DNA of 64,000 nucleotides from contig JACJYM010000003.1 in the NCBI GenBank assembly GCA_020636155.1, positions 186,001 through 250,000 of the forward strand, given 5' to 3'. Numbering within the stretch: position 1 is the stretch's first letter; every line of letters begins with the position of its first letter. The translations under genes were made by a program, and so were the position numbers. The notes under the pieces were generated by a model. That model made no database searches and was not told where the DNA came from. It saw nothing but the letters and a program-made list of their open reading frames with translations. Origin of the DNA: Lewinellaceae bacterium. GTDB lineage: Bacteria > Bacteroidota > Bacteroidia > Chitinophagales > Saprospiraceae. Positions 43,111 to 51,085 of this stretch are shown here, piece by piece.

Positions 43111-44157
43111 TTATTCTTCCATGATGGCATCATCGATGATTTCATCACCGTCTCCATCCAAGTCTTCAAAGCCAGCTGCTTTGCCGGGTTTTTGAAGAGG
43201 TTCTACTACATCTTCGTTTTTTACAATTTTTGGTTTGCCATCATCGAATGCTCCATAATCACCATCTGCATACTGGTTCGCCTTACTAAAAAAATCATCT
43301 TTACCATCTAAGAGCGAACTTTGTCCGGTATTCAAATCTTCATCCGCAAATTCTTTTTTTTCTTTTTTAGCCTCTTCTTCTTCAAATTTCTGTGCTTTTT
43401 CTAGGGTTTCATCCCATTTCTTTCCTATCTTGTCTGAGACTTCGCTTGCTTTTTTAGATAAATCGTCAGCCACTTCATTAACTTTTTTACCTATTTTTTC
43501 AGATAAATCCTTGCTGTGATCGATGACTTTTGATCCCACTTTCTCGGATATATTTTGTGCTTTACCTAGTAGGTCATTTCCCGTATCCATTATCTGCTCA
43601 CCAAGTTTTTCTGTGGCATCAGCGGCTTTTTTTACATACTCATTATCAGCGACTTTGTCCATCATGTCTTGTGCCTTGCTACCCATGTCTTTTCCAAAGT
43701 CCGAAGCTTTGTTAAGTGCAGATTCACCAGCATCCTTTAATTTATCCAAATAATTTTTTTCTTCTATTTTTTGGTCAAGTTCGCTTATTTCGTCATGCAT
43801 CTCACTCTTTAACTCATCACCGGAAGCAACAGATTCATTTTTCTTTTCTTCAAAGTAATCCATGATTTCGTCCGCTTTATCTTTTACTTTATCTTTGAAA
43901 TTAGAAGCAGTCTTTGCAACATCACTTCCTAAGTCTTTGGATTTATCCGCAATGTCGTCAAAGGTCTCTTTCATAGAATCCATGACTTCTGAGCTTTTCT
44001 TCTGTATTTCGGATTTGGCACTGTCATATATTTTTCCAGTCTTTTCAGAAATATCATGGCCTTTTTCTTTCAGATAATCCGCTGTTTTTTCTATTGAACT
44101 TTCTGCAACAGACTCGGTCGCAAAGAATAATTTTTTTAATGAACTTAAGAACCCCAT
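43111..44157 (-). CDS. LEA-like, coiled-coil/helical repeat protein
   Basis: 348 residues, almost entirely charged and helical. Tandem 11-residue-like repeats rich in Lys, Asp, Glu, Ala and Ser recur (KDKVKDKADEI, SKVIDHSKDL-like, KKASEVSDKIG), the composition of late-embryogenesis-abundant or YtxH-like proteins. No signal peptide or membrane helix; the N-terminus GFLSSLKKLFFATESVA is amphipathic. The C-terminus is acidic and Gly/Asp-rich (EDLDGDGDEIIDDAIMEE). Such proteins stay unfolded in solution and can protect membranes or proteins in drying or freezing, which is inferred here. Its mRNA is separate from ubiX by 107 bases. Confidence 0.7.
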   Translation of the reverse strand: MGFLSSLKKLFFATESVAESSIEKTADYLKEKGHDISEKTGKIYDSAKSEIQKKSSEVMDSMKETFDDIADKSKDLGSDVAKTASNFKDKVKDKADEIMDYFEEKKNESVASGDELKSEMHDEISELDQKIEEKNYLDKLKDAGESALNKASDFGKDMGSKAQDMMDKVADNEYVKKAADATEKLGEQIMDTGNDLLGKAQNISEKVGSKVIDHSKDLSEKIGKKVNEVADDLSKKASEVSDKIGKKWDETLEKAQKFEEEEAKKEKKEFADEDLNTGQSSLLDGKDDFFSKANQYADGDYGAFDDGKPKIVKNEDVVEPLQKPGKAAGFEDLDGDGDEIIDDAIMEE

Positions 44158-44264
44158 TTTACAATTTATTTAATGTCATAAAATTAATACAATATCGATA
44201 ACTAATCTATTTTCCTATTAAGATTTGTATATTTAATTGAGAATATTTACCAGATAATGAAATC

Positions 44265-44840
44265 CTATTTTTTGGTACCCCATCTAAATGTTCCATGCGT
44301 GGGTAGCCCGGCAAGATCTAAAACTCGATCTACGACCGTATCCACCAGGTCTAAAATTGTCTCCGGTTTACTGTAAAACGAAGGGGACGCAGGGCAAATT
44401 ATAGCTCCAGCTAGCGTCATGGCTTTCATATTGTCAATGTGTATAAGATTGAGTGGAGTTTCTCGTGCAACTAGGATTAGTTTTTTCCTCTCTTTCAACA
44501 TCACATCAGCACTTCTTGTTATGAGGTCGTTTGATACTCCTGAGGCCATTCTTCCGAGCAGACCCATACTGCATGGGCAGACTATCATGGCATCAAATCC
44601 GGCACTTCCTGATGCAAATGGTGCAAAAAAGTCATTGTTTTTATATATGGGAAAGGAAAAGTCCTTATCATCAAATTTTCCAATTTCCAATTCCCAGTTG
44701 GTAATGGCATTTTTTGAAAAAACAAGGTGTAAATCCACGTTTTCTTTTTGAATGTCCAATTTTTCAATCAACCTTTTGGCATAGATTGAGCCACTGCTTC
44801 CCCCAACGGCGATGACTATTTTGGTTTTACGATGTTCCAT
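44265..44840 (-). CDS. ubiX: UbiX-family flavin prenyltransferase
   Basis: 191 residues. FMN-binding opening VIAVGGSSGSIYAKRLIEKL, MIVCPCSMGLLGRMASGVSND, ILVARETPLNLIHIDNMKAM and the C-terminal RVLDLAGLPTH are typical of UbiX/Pad1. It attaches a dimethylallyl group to FMN to make prenyl-FMN, cofactor of UbiD decarboxylases. A ubiD gene is not in this window. It overlaps nothing but follows folC by 2 bases, so it is co-transcribed with it. Confidence 0.92.
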   Translation of the reverse strand: MEHRKTKIVIAVGGSSGSIYAKRLIEKLDIQKENVDLHLVFSKNAITNWELEIGKFDDKDFSFPIYKNNDFFAPFASGSAGFDAMIVCPCSMGLLGRMASGVSNDLITRSADVMLKERKKLILVARETPLNLIHIDNMKAMTLAGAIICPASPSFYSKPETILDLVDTVVDRVLDLAGLPTHGTFRWGTKK

Positions 44841-44842
44841 AA

Positions 44843-46126
44843 TTAGATAACTTCTGCAACTACAAATATACTTCCACCTACAAATATAAGCTCATTTTCT
44901 TTGGCGCTAATCTTGGCTGCGGCTAGAGCCTTCCTTACACTTGAATAAGCCTTTCCTTTCAATCCATGCTTGTCAGCTCTAGATTTTAATTCTTGAGCAT
45001 CAAGACCCCTCGGAATATTGGCCTTGGCAAAATAATATTTATTATTTTTAGGGAGTACTGACAATATTTTACTACTGTCCTTGTCATTAACCATTCCCAT
45101 TACAAAGTGTACTTTTGTATATGGCAAGGCATCCAGCATATTTATAATTTGGGTAATACCATCAATATTGTGAGCACTATCAACGATGACATCTGGATTG
45201 CGAGACAATAATTGCCATCGACCCTTATAAGCTAATGTTTCTCTGAAATTTGGGCTTATTTCTGCAAATTTTTCGAGTGATAGATTTGGAATAATGTCAT
45301 TATCGGTGAGTAATTGCGCAGCAGCCATAGCGGTCGTGATATTTCTTTGCTGAAACTCTCCCGATATATCAATGTCAAAGGAAATATTCTCCTTTTTATA
45401 ACGACACTCTGTGAAGAAATCACGAGATTTGTATTCTATACTGACCAGTTGTTGAGCATAATAAATGGGTGCTTGACGCTGTTGGGCTTTTAACTCAAAG
45501 ACCCAATTTATTTCTTTTTGGTATTCTCCAATCAATACAGGAACATGGTCTTTAATGATGCCGGCTTTTTCGTAAGCAATTTCATCCAAAGAATTTCCAA
45601 GCATATTCATGTGGTCATAACCAATATTGGTGATTACAGATAATAAGGGGGTAATGATGTTAGTACTATCAAGTCGACCACCCAAGCCAACTTCTATCAC
45701 TGCATAATCGACCTGATTAGATACAAAATAATCAAATGCCATTGCGACGGTAATTTCGAAAAATGAAGGCTTTATTTTCTCTAGGATATGAGAATTCTTT
45801 TCCACAAAATCAACGACATACTTTTGGCTCATCAATGTATTTCCTATTTTAATCCTTTCTCTGAAATCCGTGTAATGTGGTGAAGTGTAAATTCCCACTT
45901 TATACGCATTTGCCATTAATATACCTGCTATAATGTGACTTGTAGTTCCTTTTCCGTTTGTTCCAGCTACGTGAATGCATTTCAATTTCGATTGAGGATT
46001 TCCCATGGCTTCACACAATGCCTTGATGTTATCCAAGTTTTTCTTGAAGGCTGATTCTCCTACACGTTGATACATAGGAAGTTGACTGTATAGGTATTTT
46101 AATGTGTTGTTGTAATTTTTAGCCAT
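44843..46126 (-). CDS. folC: Folylpolyglutamate synthase / dihydrofolate synthase
   Basis: 427 residues. ATP-binding loop HVAGTNGKGTTSHIIAGIL (residues ~50-68), SPHYTDFRERI, the VIEVGLGGRLDSTNII block and GYDHMNMLG are Mur-ligase-like FolC motifs, with VIVDSAHNIDGI in the C-terminal domain. It adds glutamate to folates and may also form dihydrofolate from dihydropteroate. It is the first gene of the folC-ubiX pair. Confidence 0.95.
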   Translation of the reverse strand: MAKNYNNTLKYLYSQLPMYQRVGESAFKKNLDNIKALCEAMGNPQSKLKCIHVAGTNGKGTTSHIIAGILMANAYKVGIYTSPHYTDFRERIKIGNTLMSQKYVVDFVEKNSHILEKIKPSFFEITVAMAFDYFVSNQVDYAVIEVGLGGRLDSTNIITPLLSVITNIGYDHMNMLGNSLDEIAYEKAGIIKDHVPVLIGEYQKEINWVFELKAQQRQAPIYYAQQLVSIEYKSRDFFTECRYKKENISFDIDISGEFQQRNITTAMAAAQLLTDNDIIPNLSLEKFAEISPNFRETLAYKGRWQLLSRNPDVIVDSAHNIDGITQIINMLDALPYTKVHFVMGMVNDKDSSKILSVLPKNNKYYFAKANIPRGLDAQELKSRADKHGLKGKAYSSVRKALAAAKISAKENELIFVGGSIFVVAEVI

Positions 46127-46315
46127 TTATAATTGAACTTTCAATTCTATTATTAAAAAAAAATCGGTGCAGAAACAGTGATTATCAGCCAAATTTTTAT
46201 CTATGTTCATCATTTTTTCCGTCAATGTATGCAGTGCTAAAATTATAATTTATGAAACTTTCCATTTCTCGATTTAAAATCGTAAAATTATGGTTTCTAA
46301 AATATACTATTCAAA

Positions 46316-46323
46316 TATTTTTG
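46316..46323 (+). promoter_or_regulatory. Putative -7 element (TATTTTTG) for the DUF1800 gene
   Basis: Exact TAnnTTTG match 31 bases upstream of the ATG at 46355, in the divergent gap with folC. Confidence 0.45.
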
Positions 46324-46354
46324 AATTATCAATCAGAAAACTAAAACATTGTTT

Positions 46355-47929
46355 ATGGGAATCGAACCATACAGCGGGGATTGGACGGAAATACAAGCGG
46401 CACATCTCCTGCGCCGTACAGTTTTTGGGGCTAATTTTAATAATATCCAATTTATCACGGATTTAGGCTTTGAAGGCTCTATCGATTGGCTACTGCGGGA
46501 TTTGGATTTGCCTGACCCTCCGGTTAATTTGGATTTTATGGCGGATCCTGATGTTCCAGTTGGAGAAACTTGGGTTGACAAACCATTTAACGTAATCAAT
46601 CTAACAAATAATTATAGATTAAGGTCGCTTCTTGGCTGGACAATGGGAGAATTTCGCAATAATGACATCAGTATACGTGAAAAAATGGTGCTATTCTGGC
46701 ACAATCATTTTGTTATAGGAGATTTAAACGATGCTCGCTATTTATATCGGTACGTCACTACATTGAGAAATCATGCACTGGGTAATTTTAAAACTCTAAC
46801 TGAGGAAATTACGATAGATCCTGCTATGTTGCGTTATCTTAACGGAAACTCCAATACTAAAAATGCCCCCAATGAGAATTATGCGAGAGAGCTTATGGAG
46901 TTGTTTACTTTGGGCAAAGGTGAATTGGCAGGGCCGGGAGATTATACGACATTTACAGAGGAGGATGTGATTGCGGTTGCAAAAATATTAACTGGTTGGA
47001 CAGATTTTGGTTACAATAATATCATACAACCCAGCTTTGGCTCCAATTTTAGACCGCAACAGCACGACAATTCTACCAAAGTACTTTCTCATAGGTTTGG
47101 CAATGTTTCAATTGACAATGCCGGTGAGAATGAATATAAGAATTTGCTCGGTGTGATATTTGGAAGAGACGAGGTCGCATTATTCATTTGTAGAAAATTA
47201 TATCGATATTTTGTTTATTACAAAATAGATGAACAAACTGAAGCTGAGGTTATCGTGCCGATGGCAGAATTATTAAGAGAAGAAAATTATGAGCTTAAAC
47301 CCGTTATAAAAATTTTACTCAGCAGCAGTCATTTTTATGAAGACGATAGAATAGGTTGCATGATTAAAAATCCTATAGACTATACATCCTCAATATTTAC
47401 ACAATTTGACATTGAAGCATTTGAAACTCCGATTGCAAATCAAAATCTAAATCTCGCTTTGTACCAATTTACGGCTCTACTGCAAATGCAATTTTTCAAC
47501 CCTCCTTCAGTCGCCGGCTGGAAAGCTTACTATCAAGAGCCATCTTATTACCAATTGTGGATTAATTCAGTGACATTGCCTCTGAGGAGATTGGTAACCG
47601 ACTTGCTAAGTACGACAGGCGTGAATATCGGGGATATGAATCGCGGAATTGAAACATTAACGGTCATTGAGAATTTGACCAATCCGTATGATATCAATAC
47701 CATCATTAGTGATCTCAATTTACTCATGTTGCCTAAGCCGTTGAGCACCAATCAAAAAGATTTATTGAAAGAAATCGTATTGCAAGGATTGCCTGATTTT
47801 GAATGGACAGAGGAATATAACATCTACTTGGCAAACCCCAATGACAATATGGCAAAAAAAGCCATTGAAGATAAATTGAAAAAGTTGTTTTTGTATATGA
47901 TGAGGATGCCGGAATATCAGCTGAGTTGA
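46355..47929 (+). CDS. DUF1800 protein
   Basis: 524 residues from ATG 46355 (a TTG two codons earlier is ignored). DUF1800 hallmarks: AAHLLRRTVFGANFNNI, REKMVLFWHNHFV, ALGNFKTLTEEITIDPAMLRYL, NENYARELMELFTLGKGE and PPSVAGWKAYYQEPSYYQLW. The family occurs with DUF1501 in many bacteria and has no established activity. There is no signal peptide, so it is predicted cytosolic unless the N-terminus is longer. It is 116 bases upstream of the DUF1501 gene. Confidence 0.9.
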   Translation: MGIEPYSGDWTEIQAAHLLRRTVFGANFNNIQFITDLGFEGSIDWLLRDLDLPDPPVNLDFMADPDVPVGETWVDKPFNVINLTNNYRLRSLLGWTMGEFRNNDISIREKMVLFWHNHFVIGDLNDARYLYRYVTTLRNHALGNFKTLTEEITIDPAMLRYLNGNSNTKNAPNENYARELMELFTLGKGELAGPGDYTTFTEEDVIAVAKILTGWTDFGYNNIIQPSFGSNFRPQQHDNSTKVLSHRFGNVSIDNAGENEYKNLLGVIFGRDEVALFICRKLYRYFVYYKIDEQTEAEVIVPMAELLREENYELKPVIKILLSSSHFYEDDRIGCMIKNPIDYTSSIFTQFDIEAFETPIANQNLNLALYQFTALLQMQFFNPPSVAGWKAYYQEPSYYQLWINSVTLPLRRLVTDLLSTTGVNIGDMNRGIETLTVIENLTNPYDINTIISDLNLLMLPKPLSTNQKDLLKEIVLQGLPDFEWTEEYNIYLANPNDNMAKKAIEDKLKKLFLYMMRMPEYQLS

Positions 47930-48045
47930 AATTAAATCATTAAATTGAAAAAAATGAAACAGAATATGTATGAGATAATTAAGTCACAAAGAGTTATGAT
48001 CAGCATTATATGGTTCATTTTAAATAAACAAACAATTCTAAAAAG

Positions 48046-49602
48046 ATGAAAAGAAGAACATTCATAAAATCAGGATCACTCATGACATTACCGCTTTTCC
48101 TCAATGGATTCGAGGTGATGGCACTTTCTCGATCCAATATGTTTTTAGGGGGAGATCCGTATAATGACAAGGTCTTGATACTCATAGAATTAAATGGTGG
48201 CAATGATGGTCTCAATACCTTTGTTCCATTAGACAAATACGACATCTTGGCGAATTTGAGGAGCAATATTTTGATACCTGAAAATAAATTGTTAAAAATT
48301 TCTGATACCAACGCCTTTCATCCATCATGTCAGGGATTCCGGTCGTTATATGATGAAGGAAAACTGGGAATAATACAATCAGTGGCCTATCCTGATCAGA
48401 ATCGAAGTCATTTTAGATCCATCGATATTTGGAATTCCGCATCTGATGCCGCAGTATTTGAGCAGACTGGTTGGATTGGTCGTTATTTCCAAAATCACTT
48501 TCCTGATTATCCCGATGCTTATCCCAATGAAACCAATCCAGATCCCTTTGCGATTACTTTAGGGTATTTGGTATCCTCTACATGTCAGGGGACAGGCAGC
48601 AATTACAGTTTTGCACTTGAAAATATAGAGTCTCTCGTGTCATTGGATACGACTGTAGAAGGGATGGATGATTCTGGTTGTTATGGTATGGAGCTTAATT
48701 TTATAAAGCAATCTATTGTTCAAAGCAATGCCTATGTCGATAGTATAAAAATGGCCTACGATTCTGGTACCAATCAAGCGATATACCCCGATGGCAATAG
48801 GTTGGCTGAACAGCTAAAACTGGTTGCACGATTGATTTCGGGAGGATTAAAAACAAAAGTTTTTGTGGTCAGTCAAGGTGGATACGATACACATGCTGAT
48901 CAGGTTAATGGCAATGACATGACAATGGGTAACCATGCAAATTTACTTACACAATTGTCGGAAGCCGTAGAAAGCTTTCAAAAAGATGTAGACAACGGAG
49001 GATTTTCGGAGAGGGTGATGGGAATGACTTATTCTGAATTTGGGAGAAGAATTCGGAGTAATTTTAGTTCGGGTACTGACCATGGTACCGCGGCACCATT
49101 GTTTGTCTTTGGAAGCTGCGTAAATGGTGGTGTTTTTGGTGATAATCCGAATATCAGCCCTGATACTGAAGTGGAAGAAGGGGTGGCGATGCAACACGAT
49201 TTTAGATCCGTATATGCCAGTGTGTTGACTGATTGGCTTGGTGCATCGAAAGAAACAGTAGATCAATTGTTATTTGATTCATTTGAGACCATAGATTTCC
49301 TTAAAGACTGCAATTCTTCCTCAGCTGATGATTTGGTAGAAAACCAAGTCTGGCATGCCAATGCATTCCCTAATCCGTGCTCAGATTTTCTTAATATTGA
49401 TTTTGAATCAAAAGCTAAAAGTTTGAAAATTGATATTTACAATACTTTTGGTGCCTTAATGAAATCACTAAATTTTGCCAGTCAGAAATCCGGAAAAGAG
49501 TTTGTTTCCGTTGACATGAGTCATCTAAAATCAGGTACTTATCTTATAAATTTAAGTCAGGGAAAATATATTAAAAAATCCTTGAGAGTTATAAAATTAT
49601 AA
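48046..49602 (+). CDS. DUF1501 protein with Tat-like signal and T9SS sorting domain
   Basis: 518 residues. The N-terminus MKRRTFIKSGSLMTLPLFLN has a twin-arginine signal (RRTFIK). The DUF1501 body (phosphatase/sulfatase-like fold) has VLILIELNGGNDGLNTFVPL, DQNRSHFRSIDIWNSA, VSQGGYDTHADQ and MTYSEFGRR ... DHGTAAPLFVFG. C-terminal ~75 residues are a type-A T9SS sorting domain (AFPNPCSDFLNIDF, YNTFGALMKSLNF, LKSGTYLINLSQG). It may be exported folded by Tat, then secreted through T9SS. It pairs with DUF1800 upstream. Confidence 0.9.
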   Translation: MKRRTFIKSGSLMTLPLFLNGFEVMALSRSNMFLGGDPYNDKVLILIELNGGNDGLNTFVPLDKYDILANLRSNILIPENKLLKISDTNAFHPSCQGFRSLYDEGKLGIIQSVAYPDQNRSHFRSIDIWNSASDAAVFEQTGWIGRYFQNHFPDYPDAYPNETNPDPFAITLGYLVSSTCQGTGSNYSFALENIESLVSLDTTVEGMDDSGCYGMELNFIKQSIVQSNAYVDSIKMAYDSGTNQAIYPDGNRLAEQLKLVARLISGGLKTKVFVVSQGGYDTHADQVNGNDMTMGNHANLLTQLSEAVESFQKDVDNGGFSERVMGMTYSEFGRRIRSNFSSGTDHGTAAPLFVFGSCVNGGVFGDNPNISPDTEVEEGVAMQHDFRSVYASVLTDWLGASKETVDQLLFDSFETIDFLKDCNSSSADDLVENQVWHANAFPNPCSDFLNIDFESKAKSLKIDIYNTFGALMKSLNFASQKSGKEFVSVDMSHLKSGTYLINLSQGKYIKKSLRVIKL

Positions 49603-49823
49603 ACAGGATAAAAAAATATCTTGAAATAGTAGAATATTACATATTATAATTTATTTTTACATGTTAAATCCTAAAAATAAACTGATTATGTTAATATTTT
49701 CTATTTTTGTATTCATTGTTATCTTATTTTTTGACTCAGTAAAAGAATCGTTTCACATTTAATAAGTGAGTCAAAATCTCCATAATAAATATTGTAATTT
49801 TCTTCATTTGAATACTAAAAGTG

Positions 49824-49831
49824 TACATTTG
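49824..49831 (+). promoter_or_regulatory. Putative -7 element (TACATTTG) for the Fe-S protein gene
   Basis: Exact TAnnTTTG match 19 bases before the ATG at 49851. The placement supports that ATG over the in-frame GTG at 49821, which lies upstream of the element. Confidence 0.5.
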
Positions 49832-49850
49832 TCATTACAATACGGCACTT

Positions 49851-50624
49851 ATGATAGAGAAAATGTCGGAATATGCTGCAAGAGGCGAACAGCCCGAAAT
49901 CGTTTTCTGGGTTGGGTGTTTCGGTAGTTTTGATTCCAGAGCTCAGAAAGTTACTCATACGTTCATAGAAATCTTAAACAAAGCAGGTGTAAAATTTGCT
50001 ATTTTAGGAAATGAAGAAACCTGTACTGGAGACCCAGCAAGAAGGGCTGGAAATGAATTTTTGTTTCAAATGTCAGCACTTCAAAACATTGCCACTTTTG
50101 ATGCATACGGTGTAAAACGAATTGTGACCGCATGTCCACATTGTTTTAACACCATCAAAAATGAATATCCTGATTTAGGCGGCAATTATGAAGTCATTCA
50201 TCATACTCAGTTGCTCAATGATTTAATCAAAGAGAATCGCATTCAGATACAAGGAGGAAGCTTCCAAGGCAAGAAAATTACTTATCATGACTCTTGTTAT
50301 CTCGGTCGGATAAACGATATATATGAAGTACCTAGAGAAGTGCTCAAAGCCTTAGATATTGATTTGCTAGAACTAAAGAGATCTCGAGCTAATGGTTTGT
50401 GCTGCGGCGCCGGTGGAGCTCAAATGTTTAAAGAAGATGAACCCGGTAGAAAAAGAATTAACCTAGAAAGAGCAGATGAAATATTGGAAACCGGGGCTGA
50501 ATCTGTTGTCGCCAATTGTCCTTATTGTATCACTATGTTGAACGATGGGATGAAAGCTCGCGAAAAGCAAGACGACGTGATGATTTATGATTTGAGTGAA
50601 ATGGTATTGCAAGCTATGAAATGA
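49851..50624 (+). CDS. Cysteine-rich (CCG-domain) Fe-S oxidoreductase subunit
   Basis: 257 residues from ATG 49851. Two CCG-type domains of the GlpC/HdrB/LldE family: first ETCTGDPARRAG with ACPHCFNTI; second HDSCYLGR, NGLCCGAGGAQMF and NCPYCITML. They likely bind an unusual [4Fe-4S] cluster and pass electrons to a quinone or carrier protein. In related Bacteroidota it is usually the second gene after a larger membrane-bound 4Fe-4S protein; here that partner is absent and the DUF1501 gene precedes it. No membrane segment. Confidence 0.88.
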   Translation: MIEKMSEYAARGEQPEIVFWVGCFGSFDSRAQKVTHTFIEILNKAGVKFAILGNEETCTGDPARRAGNEFLFQMSALQNIATFDAYGVKRIVTACPHCFNTIKNEYPDLGGNYEVIHHTQLLNDLIKENRIQIQGGSFQGKKITYHDSCYLGRINDIYEVPREVLKALDIDLLELKRSRANGLCCGAGGAQMFKEDEPGRKRINLERADEILETGAESVVANCPYCITMLNDGMKAREKQDDVMIYDLSEMVLQAMK

Positions 50625-50636
50625 TAAAAATATCGT

Positions 50637-50644
50637 TAATTTTG
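50637..50644 (+). promoter_or_regulatory. Putative -7 element (TAATTTTG) for the small lipoprotein gene
   Basis: Exact TAnnTTTG match 31 bases upstream of the ATG at 50676. Confidence 0.4.
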
Positions 50645-50675
50645 AATTGTAGAAAAAATCAATTTTCATAGGTAT

Positions 50676-51050
50676 ATGTATAAATTTATATCCTCAATCG
50701 CAATTATTGGCCTTATTTTTAATGCTTCCTGTAAAGAGGAAAACTCCTCAGTGAAGCAAGATTTACTTCTCAATCATTGGGTATTGAAGTATGCAGAACG
50801 AAATGAAAAACCGACCTCTACATTGCAGAATGCCTATATTAATTTTGAGTCTGATAGTTCGTTGGTTTCTAATGTGTTTTCCAATGAAAATCCGATATTT
50901 TACGAGATTCAATCCAATGAACTGACCATTGGTCATAATAAAAACTTTAGATTGAAAATCGAGGAAGTGACGGATACTTCGTTGGTAATTTCGGGTCAAA
51001 TTTCTAAAAATGACATGAAATTTGTGTTTATTCCATCAAATATTAACTAG
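50676..51050 (+). CDS. Small lipocalin-like lipoprotein
   Basis: 124 residues. Signal MYKFISSIAIIGLIFNASC with acylated Cys at 19, then a ~100-residue beta-rich domain of lipocalin-like type: LLNHWVLKYAE, YINFESDSSL, IFYEIQSNELTIG, LVISGQISKNDMKFVFIP. The pattern (W near the start, strands ending in a final FVF) is like DUF4923/lipocalin_4-type Bacteroidota lipoproteins. Function unknown. It precedes the secreted EEP protein by 35 bases. Confidence 0.65.
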   Translation: MYKFISSIAIIGLIFNASCKEENSSVKQDLLLNHWVLKYAERNEKPTSTLQNAYINFESDSSLVSNVFSNENPIFYEIQSNELTIGHNKNFRLKIEEVTDTSLVISGQISKNDMKFVFIPSNIN

Positions 51051-51085
51051 TTTTGAATTAATATTATCCAATAATTAATTTAGCA

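Noticed and set aside
43523..44077. Several plus-strand frames opposite the LEA-like gene
   Set aside because: They arise from the repetitive codon use of the real gene and have Ser/Pro-rich, non-protein-like composition.
44265..44840. UbiX-UbiD decarboxylase operon
   Set aside because: No ubiD gene is present; the neighbour is folC.
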